64,000 nt of DNA from a bacterium (GTDB taxonomy: Bacteria > Actinomycetota > Acidimicrobiia > Acidimicrobiales > Ilumatobacteraceae): positions 56,001 through 120,000 of the forward strand of contig JAPOKO010000003.1 in NCBI GenBank assembly GCA_029977615.1, given 5' to 3'. The translations under genes were made by a program, and so were the position numbers. Below, piece after piece: positions 45,545 through 53,313 of the stretch (its first letter is position 1; the number at the start of each line of letters is the position of its first letter). The notes under the pieces were generated by a model. It was given only the letters and a program-made list of their open reading frames with translations, made no database searches and was not told the DNA's origin.

Positions 45545-47317
45545 ATGTCGCTCGTCGCGCGGGTTGTTCCCGACGTGACTGGTGTGGACAAGGTATTTGA
45601 CTACCTCATACCGTCCGAGCTTGAGGCTGTAATTGGTATTGGCGATCGTGTGCGCGTGCCCCTACATGGTCGCAATGTTCCGGGCTGGGTTACGGCGGTT
45701 GGTTCGACTTCTGAAGGATTCACAGACGTCGACGAAACAAAGTTGCGATCGGTTATCAAACGACTTGGCTATGGACCATCTGCAGAAATTGTGCAGCTTG
45801 CACAGTGGGCGAGTCATCGATGGTGTGGTCGGTTGCGCGCATTTTTTGTTGCAGCAACGCCCAGCACACTTGTCGCAACGCTTCCAACTTCGCGTTACTT
45901 GCGCGATCAAGTAAAAGTTGCGGGCGATCAAGCGGTCTCGTTAGCTGTAAGCGATTCCCGATCACTGCTCGTTCAACGCGGCCCATTGAAGTCACCAATT
46001 GATGCCATGATTGCGGCTTCATTGGTTGGACCAACGCTAGTGATTGTCCCTACGGTCATTCGCGCTCGGTTGTTTGCGGCATCACTGAAGCGTCATGGAT
46101 TTACGGTCGCTGTATTGCCCGAGGATTGGAGTTCCGCTGCTGGCGGGGTAGATGTAGTGATTGGTTCGCGGACTGCGGTGTTCGCTCGGGTTCCCGATTT
46201 ACGCAGCATTATTGTCATTGACGAACATGACGACTCATTACGTGAAGAGCGTACGCCGACGTGGCATGCGCGTGATGTTGCGATTGAACGTGCAAAACAA
46301 GCAAGCGTCTCATGCATTTTGATGTCGGCATTGCCAAGCATTACCGCAAAGGTATGGGCAGGCGACAGGGTATTGAAGTCAGACGAGCAAGAAGTGCGGT
46401 CTGAATGGCCGCAGATTCAGCTCATCGACAGATCTTTGGACGAACGTTGGTCAAACTCGTTGTTGTCTTCGGACTTCATCGCCGAACTGCGTGATCATTC
46501 ACGACGCATCGTTGTTGTCCTCAATACCAAAGGACGGGCGCGTTTGCTTGCGTGCGCCTCGTGTAAATCGTTGGCTCGATGTGCAAACTGTGATGCGGCA
46601 GTTGAAATTGGTGCGGAGGGACAATTCTCGTGCCCGCGTTGTTCTGCTCAACGACCTCAGGTGTGCATGAAATGTTCGTCGGCAAAATTTCTCACGCTGA
46701 AGCCCGGTGTGAGCAAGTTACGTGAAGAGATTGCGCAGGCTGCAGGAAGAAAAGTGTCTGATGTTGTTGAGGTAACTGGCGGAGGCGAAGATGCGATTGC
46801 TATTGACCAAACAAAAATGTTGTTCATCGGGACCGAGGCGGCTTTGCATCGTGTTCATGAAGCCGACACGGTGGTATTTCTCGACATTGATCAGGAATTG
46901 GCGGCGCCACGGTATCGCGCATCGGAAATTGTCGGATCGTTGTTAGTGCATGCCGCACGTTTGGTTGGTCGCAGCGATCGCGGTGGGAAGGTGATGGTGC
47001 AAACACACAGCATCGATAGTCCGGTGCTACAAGCAATGGCCACTCTGCGCATTGATCAATACCTGCAGTCGGTTTCCGAGATGCGAAGTTTTTTGAAGCT
47101 TCCTCCATTTGGTGCACTTGCTCAATTGTCGGGTTCCAACATTGATGATTCGATCAAAGATTTGCAGAGCAATGTATTTGTGCATGTTTCTGCTTCTAGT
47201 GATGGCTCGTATTTGGTGAAAGCCGCAGACTGGGAAGTGTTGGCAGACGTGCTCAGTGAAGTTGAAAAGGCGAAAGGGGTCAGGCTGAAGGTTCAGGTTG
47301 ACCCTGCGCGCGCATAG
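45545..47317 (+). CDS. priA: PriA-type primosomal protein with degenerate helicase motifs
   Basis: The 590-residue protein keeps the PriA N-terminal DNA-binding domain and all eight zinc-binding cysteines (CASC, CANC, CPRC, CMKC, about residues 339-379). The Walker A site is lost (GPLKSPID in place of GxxGSGKT), the DEEH box reads DEHD, and the arginine motif near the C-terminus is changed to ARLVGRSDRGG. Such ATPase-dead PriA proteins are typical of actinobacteria, so the protein may act only as a structural restart factor. It begins directly after the metK stop; its last 38 bases overlap the convergent methyltransferase gene. Confidence 0.85.
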   Translation: MSLVARVVPDVTGVDKVFDYLIPSELEAVIGIGDRVRVPLHGRNVPGWVTAVGSTSEGFTDVDETKLRSVIKRLGYGPSAEIVQLAQWASHRWCGRLRAFFVAATPSTLVATLPTSRYLRDQVKVAGDQAVSLAVSDSRSLLVQRGPLKSPIDAMIAASLVGPTLVIVPTVIRARLFAASLKRHGFTVAVLPEDWSSAAGGVDVVIGSRTAVFARVPDLRSIIVIDEHDDSLREERTPTWHARDVAIERAKQASVSCILMSALPSITAKVWAGDRVLKSDEQEVRSEWPQIQLIDRSLDERWSNSLLSSDFIAELRDHSRRIVVVLNTKGRARLLACASCKSLARCANCDAAVEIGAEGQFSCPRCSAQRPQVCMKCSSAKFLTLKPGVSKLREEIAQAAGRKVSDVVEVTGGGEDAIAIDQTKMLFIGTEAALHRVHEADTVVFLDIDQELAAPRYRASEIVGSLLVHAARLVGRSDRGGKVMVQTHSIDSPVLQAMATLRIDQYLQSVSEMRSFLKLPPFGALAQLSGSNIDDSIKDLQSNVFVHVSASSDGSYLVKAADWEVLADVLSEVEKAKGVRLKVQVDPARA

Positions 47318-47924
47318 CAGTCACGCGCAACACACGGAAACCACGTTTACTCGTCAAACGCTCCACCGAATATCCCTGTTCGATCATCCAGACCGCCAGT
47401 GAGTCAGAGCCAAGATTTCGGTTAACGACAAGCCATGCTTCACCGTTAGCCGACAATCGTGAAAGCCAAGTTAAAAGCAGATTGTGAAGGTCTTGTTTGC
47501 CAATGCGAATGGGCGGGTTTGACCACAGCACATCGAATCGAATGTTTTCATCTATTTCGTCGGGGGAGCATGCAATCACGTTCGAGATGTTGTTGCGCTC
47601 CGCATTTGTCGCCGTAAGTTGCTGCGCGCGCTCATTGATATCGATGGCATACACCTTTGCCTTCGGCGAATATGTAGCAAGCGCGAGGGCAATCGGACCA
47701 GCACCACATCCGAGATCGAGAAACGTTCCCGTACTCGGTGGTCGTGCGGCAGATTCAAGTAGCACCATGGTGCCCTGATCAATTCCTTTGCGCGAAAACA
47801 CACCGCGGTCGGTTCCGATGGTGATGTCGCGGTCGGCAACTCGCAACACAGCAAAATTCTGATGCTTCGAGTGGGCGACAGAAGCAACCTGTGGTTGTGT
47901 GGTGAAGTACTGCTCGTCGCTCAT
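47280..47924 (-). CDS. Class I SAM-dependent methyltransferase, RsmC/small-domain type
   Basis: The 214-residue protein has motif I LDLGCGAGPIALALA (about 69-83), an acidic ribose-binding residue in VYAIDINERA, and motif IV SNPPIRIGK, the NPP(Y/F/I) type used for exocyclic amino methylation as in RsmC, which methylates G1207 of 16S rRNA. It lacks the RsmC N-terminal duplicate domain, as single-domain homologues do. It is divergent from def and convergent with priA. The exact RNA target is inference. Confidence 0.8.
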   Translation of the reverse strand: MSDEQYFTTQPQVASVAHSKHQNFAVLRVADRDITIGTDRGVFSRKGIDQGTMVLLESAARPPSTGTFLDLGCGAGPIALALATYSPKAKVYAIDINERAQQLTATNAERNNISNVIACSPDEIDENIRFDVLWSNPPIRIGKQDLHNLLLTWLSRLSANGEAWLVVNRNLGSDSLAVWMIEQGYSVERLTSKRGFRVLRVTAMRAQGQPEPSA

Positions 47925-47933
47925 AAGCCTCGC

Positions 47934-47939
47934 TAGCCT
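47934..47939 (+). promoter_or_regulatory. -10 hexamer TAGCCT, leaderless def promoter
   Basis: TAGCCT ends eight bases before the def ATG at 47948. It lies in the 23-base gap shared with the divergent methyltransferase gene. Confidence 0.45.
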
Positions 47940-47947
47940 TACACGTT

Positions 47948-48490
47948 ATGGCGCAGTCACCGAACGAGAAGGGTTCATCTATCCGTACCTACGGAGACCC
48001 AGTTTTGGCCGCGATGGCCGATGAGATAACCAATATCGACGGCAAGTTGGTTGATCTTGCTGAAGACATGTTTCGCGTTATGTATCAAGCCCCAGGCCTT
48101 GGCCTTGCCGGGCCACAAATTGGTGTGCAGAAACAAATCTTTGTCTACGACGTAGACGATGATCCGCAGGTCATCATCAACCCGAAGATCGTTGAGTCAT
48201 CTGGCGAGTGGGTGTACGACGAAGGTTGTTTATCAATTCCAGGACTATACGTCGAAATGCTTCGTCCTAAGAAGGTGCTCGTAAGCGGATACACGCTTGA
48301 GGGCGAAGAAGTACAAATTGAAGCCGATGAATTACTTGCCCGTTTGTTTCAACACGAAATTGATCACTTGCAAGGTGTGCTGATGTTTGATCGCATGCTG
48401 CCCGACCAGCGTGAACTTGCCATTGTGGAATACGCAAAGGTGGGAGACAATCCAGCCAATGCCGAGCCGGTGTACCTACGACTTTCGTGA
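47948..48490 (+). CDS. def: Peptide deformylase
   Basis: The 180-residue metallo-enzyme removes N-formyl groups from new proteins. The three motifs are present: GLGLAGPQIG (50-59), EGCLS with metal ligand C94, and HEIDH at 136-140. fmt overlaps the stop (GTGA), pairing formylation and deformylation in one operon. Confidence 0.97.
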   Translation: MAQSPNEKGSSIRTYGDPVLAAMADEITNIDGKLVDLAEDMFRVMYQAPGLGLAGPQIGVQKQIFVYDVDDDPQVIINPKIVESSGEWVYDEGCLSIPGLYVEMLRPKKVLVSGYTLEGEEVQIEADELLARLFQHEIDHLQGVLMFDRMLPDQRELAIVEYAKVGDNPANAEPVYLRLS

Positions 48491-49401
48491 CTTTACTTGC
48501 GCCCCTGCCGCGCGAGCGCGCCAAGCGCATTGTGTACATCGGTACGCCAGAAATTGCAGTTGCTCCGCTGCAGGCACTCGTTGCAGAAGGATTCGTGATT
48601 GAACTTGTTGTCACGGGAATTGACAAACGAAGGGGCAGAGGTTCTCAAACAACTGCTAATCCGGTGAAGACTGCAGCCATCGCGCTTGGCTTACCGGTCT
48701 CACATGACATCAATGATGTGTTGCGACTGAATTCAGATGGTCTGCTTGGAGTTGTTGTTGCATTTGGCAACATCATCTCTCAAGAAATTTTGCAACATGT
48801 GCCAATGATCAACATTCATTACTCAGCGCTTCCAAGGTGGCGAGGAGCGGCACCAGTTGAACGCGCGATTCTTTCGGGTGATGCAACAACTGCGGTGTGC
48901 ATCATTCAAGTTGTAGAACAACTCGATGCTGGAGATATTCTCGCGTCGGCACCTTGCACGATTCAAGAAGATGACTCTGTGGAAGGGCTACGCAACCGCC
49001 TCGGTCAACTTGCACTTCCTCTACTGATTAATATCTGCAATCACGGTGTGACGGAGCAAATTACCCAAACTGGTGAAGTAGTTGTTGCGCGGAAAATCAC
49101 TGCCCAGGACCTTGCCATCAATTGGTCAAGTAGTTCTACGCAAATCATGCGGCAGATTCGTGTGGGCAATGCATTCACATTCTTCGATGGAAAGCGATTC
49201 AAGATCCACGAAGCTTCCAAGTCGTCTGTCAATCTTGCGCTCGGCACTATCTCAGTGCAGGATGGCAACGTGTTGGTTGGTTCGCTTAACGGTTCGGTGA
49301 AACTTGAGATAGTTCAGCCAGAAGGCAAGCCAAGAGTCTTGGCAACTGACTGGGCACGAGGTGCACGACTGTCGAATACAAGCACGTTCAGCGACAGGTA
49401 G
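48487..49401 (+). CDS. fmt: Methionyl-tRNA formyltransferase
   Basis: The 304-residue enzyme formylates initiator Met-tRNA. Catalytic N109 and H111 lie in MINIHYSALPRWRGAAP, and the aspartate pair D147/D150 in EQLDAGD. The C-terminal OB-like domain is shorter and divergent. GTG 48487 overlaps def. The stop overlaps the -10 of the next gene. Confidence 0.95.
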   Translation: MTLLAPLPRERAKRIVYIGTPEIAVAPLQALVAEGFVIELVVTGIDKRRGRGSQTTANPVKTAAIALGLPVSHDINDVLRLNSDGLLGVVVAFGNIISQEILQHVPMINIHYSALPRWRGAAPVERAILSGDATTAVCIIQVVEQLDAGDILASAPCTIQEDDSVEGLRNRLGQLALPLLINICNHGVTEQITQTGEVVVARKITAQDLAINWSSSSTQIMRQIRVGNAFTFFDGKRFKIHEASKSSVNLALGTISVQDGNVLVGSLNGSVKLEIVQPEGKPRVLATDWARGARLSNTSTFSDR

Positions 49402-49404
49402 CCT
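49399..49404 (+). promoter_or_regulatory. -10 hexamer TAGCCT, leaderless promoter of the cold-shock-domain gene
   Basis: TAGCCT includes the fmt stop TAG and ends six bases before ATG 49411. Confidence 0.5.
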
Positions 49405-49410
49405 GCGCGT

Positions 49411-49644
49411 ATGAATCAATCGTCTGCGAACTCTCTTGATGGACGACTGCTTGGCCATGTTGAGCAATTCGATTTTGATCGTGGTCTAGGAATGATCTGG
49501 TCAAGTGGCCAGGAGTATCTCTTTCACTGCGCCGAAATTGTTGACGGCACGCGAGACATCAACATTGGAGCCTCCGTTTCATTTGTGGTTGCCCATCGCT
49601 TCGGGCACGTAGAAGCATCTGAAATTGAAAAACTTCCGAACTAG
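49411..49644 (+). CDS. Small cold-shock-domain-like nucleic-acid-binding protein
   Basis: The 77-residue product follows the CSD pattern: G-x-V-x-x-F-D at the start, a degenerate RNP1 (RGLGMIWS) and RNP2-like YLFHCAEI, then DINIGASVSFVV. It diverges from canonical CspA proteins, which have KGFGFI and VFVH. It probably binds RNA or single-stranded DNA. Its 3' end overlaps the convergent DUF1844 gene by four bases. Confidence 0.7.
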   Translation: MNQSSANSLDGRLLGHVEQFDFDRGLGMIWSSGQEYLFHCAEIVDGTRDINIGASVSFVVAHRFGHVEASEIEKLPN

Positions 49645-49976
49645 TCGGGCTGGACGTTCCCTTTAATCTGTACAAACGCCAAGCGGATATTGGCCAGAGC
49701 TTCCGTAAGTGTGGTGAATTCTTCACCCAAGCGTTCACCCAAACCCTCAACCACGCAAGCCACAGCATCGATCGCGAGGGCGGCTTCTACCAACCGGGGA
49801 GGACTTGCTGAGAGGTGGATTGCTGCAAGTTCATATAAACCCATGACATGGTTGACCACCACGACGTTGGCGGGTGTTTGGGCAATTCGGGCTCGCGCCT
49901 CTGCCAAAGCGGTTTCAGCATCGTGAAGCTGGTCGTCAAAATCATCAGGAAAGTGGTCAGTTGGGTTGTCAGCCAT
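49641..49976 (-). CDS. DUF1844 domain protein
   Basis: The 111-residue acidic protein has VVVVNHVMGLYELAAIHLSA, a PPRLVEAALAIDAVACVVEGL stretch and LANIRLAF near the end. This pattern (a helix with HxMxLxxxAAxHL, then ALAIDA) matches DUF1844 proteins, which in other actinobacteria also lie next to infC. The function is unknown. TAGCGT on the minus strand ends seven bases before the ATG, so it is probably leaderless and shares a symmetric -10 with infC. Confidence 0.72.
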   Translation of the reverse strand: MADNPTDHFPDDFDDQLHDAETALAEARARIAQTPANVVVVNHVMGLYELAAIHLSASPPRLVEAALAIDAVACVVEGLGERLGEEFTTLTEALANIRLAFVQIKGNVQPD

Positions 49977-49982
49977 GCCCGC

Positions 49983-49989
49983 TACGCTA
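49983..49989. promoter_or_regulatory. Symmetric TANNNTA -10 element between DUF1844 and infC
   Basis: TACGCTA reads TACGCT on + and TAGCGT on -. On -, it ends seven bases before the DUF1844 start. On +, with a TTGGGT -35 at 49961-49966 (spacer 16), it would begin an infC leader of about 210 bases. Confidence 0.5.
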
Positions 49990-49994
49990 ATAGC

Positions 49995-50204
49995 CCAAGT
50001 GGGGAACGAGTTTCCTCCACCTGACCACAGATTTCAGTAATTCGGTGAGTGTTGCCGAGCAGCTGTCGAGTGCGTTTGGGTCGAGTGCGCAAGATGCGAC
50101 GCTATGCGTTGTGGGCGCTTCGGCTCTGCCGTGCCCGCCGTCTTCTCGAACATGCTCACCTCCACAAATAGGAGGCAACGCCACTTGCATAAGAGAGTAA
50201 AGCC
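49995..50204 (+). promoter_or_regulatory. Long infC leader with SD-pairing hairpin and seven-codon mini-cistron
   Basis: No larger gene fits here. CCTCC at 50159-50163 pairs with GGAGG at 50171-50175 around a seven-base loop, masking the only strong Shine-Dalgarno of the region. Nine bases after GGAGG is TTG 50185, which opens a mini-ORF TTG-CAT-AAG-AGA-GTA-AAG-CCA-TAG ending at 50208. Its stop overlaps ATA 50205, the probable infC start, as ATAG. This layout would allow coupled, structure-controlled translation of infC. Function is inferred. Confidence 0.4.
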
Positions 50205-50831
50205 ATAGCACCGCCAACAAATGAGCCACGTTTCAACGAGCGAATTCGCGCACGCGAAGTTCGTCTTGTAGATGCAGATGGTTCACAGGTTGGAATTGTG
50301 AGCATTGCCGACGCACTCGAAAGAGCGCGTGTTGCAGAACTCGATCTCGTCGAAGTCGCTTCGCAAGCAGACCCACCCGTATGTCGCATTATGGACTACG
50401 GCAAATTCCGCTACGAAGAGTCGCAGAAGTTGAAAGAGTCGCGCAAGAAGACCGTGCAAATCACAATGAAAGAGGTCAAGTTCAAACCAAAGATCGGCAA
50501 AGCCGACTTCGACACCAAGGTTCGTCACATGCAGGAGTTCTTGCGTGAGGGACACAAAGTCAAAGTCACCTTGCAGTTCCGTGGTCGCGAAGTTGCCCAT
50601 CCCGAACTAGGTACCAAGATTTTGCACGCAGTAATCGAGCAATTGGGATCAGTCGCCAAGGTGGACACTCACGCTCGGCTTGAAGGTCGCAACATGACCA
50701 TGGTTCTCTCTCCAGAAAAGAAGGCGCCGAAAAAACCAGACGCAAAACCAGCTCCGAAAGCCCAAGCAGCGCCAGCTGCAGAAGCACCACCGGCGCCGGT
50801 AGCACCAGAGCAAACACCGACCGAGATTTAA
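50205..50831 (+). CDS. infC: Translation initiation factor IF-3 with probable ATA start codon
   Basis: The C-terminal domain and linker are standard (DPPVCRIMDYGKFRYEE, ITMKEVKFKPKIGKADFDTK, FRGREVAHPELG). Standard starts begin only at GTG 50298, which would remove the N-domain strand. In frame upstream, PRFNERIRAREVRLVDADG matches the conserved IF-3 N-terminus, and the frame is closed by TAA at 50190. The only start-like codon between is ATA 50205. infC in many bacteria uses AUU, AUC or AUA so that IF-3 represses its own initiation. An Ala/Pro-rich tail of about 35 residues ends the 208-residue protein. Confidence 0.88.
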   Translation: MAPPTNEPRFNERIRAREVRLVDADGSQVGIVSIADALERARVAELDLVEVASQADPPVCRIMDYGKFRYEESQKLKESRKKTVQITMKEVKFKPKIGKADFDTKVRHMQEFLREGHKVKVTLQFRGREVAHPELGTKILHAVIEQLGSVAKVDTHARLEGRNMTMVLSPEKKAPKKPDAKPAPKAQAAPAAEAPPAPVAPEQTPTEI

Positions 50832-50863
50832 GTAGAGAAGTACAGAAAGCAACAGGAGACAAC

Positions 50864-51061
50864 ATGCCAAAGATGAAGACATCAAAAACCGCTGCGAAGC
50901 GATTCAAATTGACTGGTACCGGCAAACTTCGCCGTCAGCAGTCCATGCGTCAGCACTTGTTTGAGCACAAGCCATCAACCCGCACCCGTCGTTTGGACGG
51001 CAGTGTTGATGTTCACTCGGGAGACGTAAAGCGCATTAAGCGTTGTCTTGGTTTGCGTTAA
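50864..51061 (+). CDS. rpmI: 50S ribosomal protein L35
   Basis: The 65-residue basic protein reads PKMKTSKTAAKRFKLTGTGK, the L35 N-terminus, and ends in a basic helix. AGGAG lies about seven bases before the ATG. It sits between infC and rplT in the universal order. Confidence 0.96.
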   Translation: MPKMKTSKTAAKRFKLTGTGKLRRQQSMRQHLFEHKPSTRTRRLDGSVDVHSGDVKRIKRCLGLR

Positions 51062-51115
51062 ATCAATTCGATATTTCAATTCAATTTTTGTAGTTACTAA
51101 CGAAAGGATGTTGAC

Positions 51116-51472
51116 ATGGCACGTGTAAAGCGCGCAGTACATGCAAGGAAGAAGCACAAGGCAATTTTGGAAAAGGCGAAGGGTTACTACGGTGACCGTT
51201 CACGCACATTCCGTTCGGCAAACGAACAGGTATTGCACTCCGGTCAATACGCGTTCCGTGACCGTCGTGCAAAGAAAGGCGAGTTCCGCAGCTTATGGAT
51301 TCAGCGCATCAATGCTGGTTGCCGTCAAAACGATTTCAGCTACAGCCGTCTTATTGATGGTTTGAACAAGGCAGGCGTCACTGTTGATCGCAAGATCATG
51401 GCCGACCTCGCAGTTCATGATCCAGCTGCATTTACGAAGTTGGTAGAAACAGCCAAGGGAGCGCTCGTCTGA
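51116..51472 (+). CDS. rplT: 50S ribosomal protein L20
   Basis: The 118-residue assembly protein begins [20 protein letters not shown] and contains [18 protein letters not shown] and WIQRINAG, all L20 signatures. L20 often represses its own operon; no L20-binding mimic was identified. AAAGGA lies seven bases before the ATG. Its 3' end carries AAGGGAG and the CTGA overlap with the methyltransferase. Confidence 0.97.
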   Translation: MARVKRAVHARKKHKAILEKAKGYYGDRSRTFRSANEQVLHSGQYAFRDRRAKKGEFRSLWIQRINAGCRQNDFSYSRLIDGLNKAGVTVDRKIMADLAVHDPAAFTKLVETAKGALV

Positions 51473-52236
51473 GCGACGCTCGCCTCGGATTTTCACATCC
51501 ACGAATTCAGAGACTGCGGCGCCTTCTTGGGCGCCGCAGTGCTCGTATTACGGACAATGCGTTTGTTATCGAAGGCCATGTACTCATTGCTGAAGCGATC
51601 AGTGCTGGTTGGAATATTGAAGAGCAATTTGTGGCTCCGGGTGGGATGGCCGTGCTTGGCACATCCGCTCGTACTTTTGAATTAGAAAACGGAGTGCTTG
51701 AGCGAGTTGCAAGTACTACAACGCCACAGCCAGTCATTGCGATCGCTGAACGTCGTGTCTCCGAAGTGGAAGAGCTTGAATCATGTGAGTGGATCGTTAT
51801 TGCCGATCAAATTTCTGATCCAGGCAATTTAGGAACCATCTTTCGTTCGGCTGAGGCTGCTGGAGCATCGGGCGTTGTGCTTACGCCTGGCACGGTTGAA
51901 GCATTTAATTCAAAAGTGGTGCGTTCATCTGCCGGCTCGATGTTTTACATCCCAGTTTTCGAAGACATCACCATCGACGAAGTGAAGCAAGCAGGGTTCT
52001 CCATAGTTGGAACCTCATCGCATGAGCAACGTGGAAGCCGTCCATTCACCGAAGCATCCCTCACAGGCAAGATCGCCATTGTGGTTGGTAACGAAGCACA
52101 CGGTATGGATGATGCTGAATTGGTCGACCAGTGGATCACCATTCCACATCGCGGTCGAAGCGAAAGCCTCAATGTCGCAATGGCGGCAACGGTGGTGTGT
52201 TTCGAAGTGGCTCACCAGCGTGACAACGCAAACTAA
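51469..52236 (+). CDS. TrmH/SpoU-family 2'-O-methyltransferase with probable CTG start
   Basis: The catalytic SPOUT domain has [28 protein letters not shown] and [14 protein letters not shown]. It is preceded by the SpoU substrate-binding domain ([31 protein letters not shown]), which lies upstream of the first standard in-frame start (GTG near 51622). The frame opens after TGA 51418-51420 and holds no ATG, GTG or TTG before that domain. CTG 51469 overlaps the rplT stop as CTGA and has AAGGGAG (51455-51461) seven bases upstream, which is an ideal spacing. The product of 255 residues probably methylates rRNA, like the TsnR relatives found at this locus. Confidence 0.85.
   Translation: MSDARLGFSHPRIQRLRRLLGRRSARITDNAFVIEGHVLIAEAISAGWNIEEQFVAPGGMAVLGTSARTFELENGVLERVASTTTPQPVIAIAERRVSEVEELESCEWIVIADQISDPGNLGTIFRSAEAAGASGVVLTPGTVEAFNSKVVRSSAGSMFYIPVFEDITIDEVKQAGFSIVGTSSHEQRGSRPFTEASLTGKIAIVVGNEAHGMDDAELVDQWITIPHRGRSESLNVAMAATVVCFEVAHQRDNAN
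51513..51540 (+). repeat. Perfect 11-bp GC-rich inverted repeat inside the methyltransferase 5' coding region
   Basis: ACTGCGGCGCC at 51513-51523 pairs fully with 51530-51540 around a six-base loop. It lies 41 bases after the rplT stop and looks like a terminator stem but lacks a T run, and it is in frame within coding sequence ([10 protein letters not shown]). It may attenuate the ribosomal operon. Confidence 0.55.
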
Positions 52237-52261
52237 GCCCATTTCGAAAAACTGGAACGAC

Positions 52262-52267
52262 TAGCGT
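52262..52267 (+). promoter_or_regulatory. -10-like TAGCGT upstream of pheS
   Basis: TAGCGT ends eleven bases before the pheS ATG at 52279, longer than at the leaderless sites, so a very short leader is expected. Weak evidence. Confidence 0.25.
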
Positions 52268-52278
52268 CAATAGGCGAA

Positions 52279-53313
52279 ATGTCATCTTCAAGCACTCTCG
52301 CAAGCGAAATTTCGCAGGCCCAAACCGAGGCTTTGTCTGCCATCGCTGGTGCTCTTGATGCCGCAGGTTTGCGATCAGTCCAAGCTGAGCTTGCGGGCAA
52401 GAAGTCAGCGTTAACAGTCTTGCGCTCGCAACTGGGCAAGATTCAAGACGCCGAAGAGCGTAAATCTGCAGGTCAGGCGATACACGCTTGTGCCCAGACT
52501 ATTGAGGCTGCAATAGGCGAGCGCATGGCATTGCTTCTTGCTGGTGAGCGCGCTCAACAAGTCGCATCGGAAGCAATGGATTTGTCCGAGTTTGTGACGG
52601 CAAAACGACGAGGTAGCACGCATATCGTCACACAGGCCACCCAACGGTTGGAAGATGTATTTATTGGTCTTGGGTTCCAAGTTGCCGAAGGTCCAGAAGT
52701 TGAAACTGACTTTTATAACTTCGAAGCCCTAAACATGCCAAAGACGCACCCTGCACGTAGCGAGTTCGACACCATGTTTATTGAACCAGCATCAGCAGAT
52801 CAAGAACCAAACTCGGTGTTGTTGCGTACGCATACATCACCCGTGCAAATTCGCGTGATGCAATCCTGGAAGCCACCCATTTATGCAGTCATGCCAGGAA
52901 GAGTTTTCCGTCGCGACACACCTGATGCAACGCATATGCCTGTGTTTCACCAAATTGAAGGCATCGTTGTTGACAAAGGAATTACGTTTGCGCATTTGGC
53001 TGGAATCATCGAAGCATTTACGAAAGCATTCTTTGGAAACGAATTCACCAGCAGACTTCGTCCATCGTTTTTCCCATTTACTGAACCAAGTGCCGAATTC
53101 GATATTCGTCGCGCGAATGGTGCATGGATCGAACTCGGTGGCTGCGGAATGATGCATCCAAACGTATTGCGTGCAGGCGGAATTGATCCCGATGAGTACA
53201 CCGGTTTTGCATTCGGATTCGGTATCGATCGCATGGCAAAAGAGCGTCACAATGTTGAAGACATTCGAGAGATGTATACCAATGACCTGCGTTTCCTAAG
53301 GCAGTTCTCATGA
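52279..53313 (+). CDS. pheS: Phenylalanyl-tRNA synthetase alpha subunit
   Basis: The 344-residue catalytic subunit has the N-terminal coiled coil (about 1-95) and class II motifs: LGFQVAEGPEVETDFYNFEALN (motif 1 area), GRVFRRDTPDATHMPVFHQIEG (motif 2) and GFAFGFGIDRMAKERH (motif 3). pheT overlaps by ATGA, and the two form the alpha2beta2 enzyme. Confidence 0.97.
   Translation: MSSSSTLASEISQAQTEALSAIAGALDAAGLRSVQAELAGKKSALTVLRSQLGKIQDAEERKSAGQAIHACAQTIEAAIGERMALLLAGERAQQVASEAMDLSEFVTAKRRGSTHIVTQATQRLEDVFIGLGFQVAEGPEVETDFYNFEALNMPKTHPARSEFDTMFIEPASADQEPNSVLLRTHTSPVQIRVMQSWKPPIYAVMPGRVFRRDTPDATHMPVFHQIEGIVVDKGITFAHLAGIIEAFTKAFFGNEFTSRLRPSFFPFTEPSAEFDIRRANGAWIELGGCGMMHPNVLRAGGIDPDEYTGFAFGFGIDRMAKERHNVEDIREMYTNDLRFLRQFS

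Noticed and set aside
47925..47947. Third symmetric divergent -10 between the RsmC-like gene and def
   Set aside because: The + strand TAGCCT fits def, but the minus strand has no TANNNT at leaderless spacing. Symmetry is incomplete.
50221..50271. ATG 50221 as an alternative infC start or a small ORF
   Set aside because: It is out of frame with IF-3 and ends after 16 codons. The conserved IF-3 N-terminus is in the other frame.
49987..50389. Two minus-strand open frames (49987-50229 and 50156-50389) in the infC leader region
   Set aside because: They overlap the infC leader and coding region, show no motif and lack a Shine-Dalgarno.
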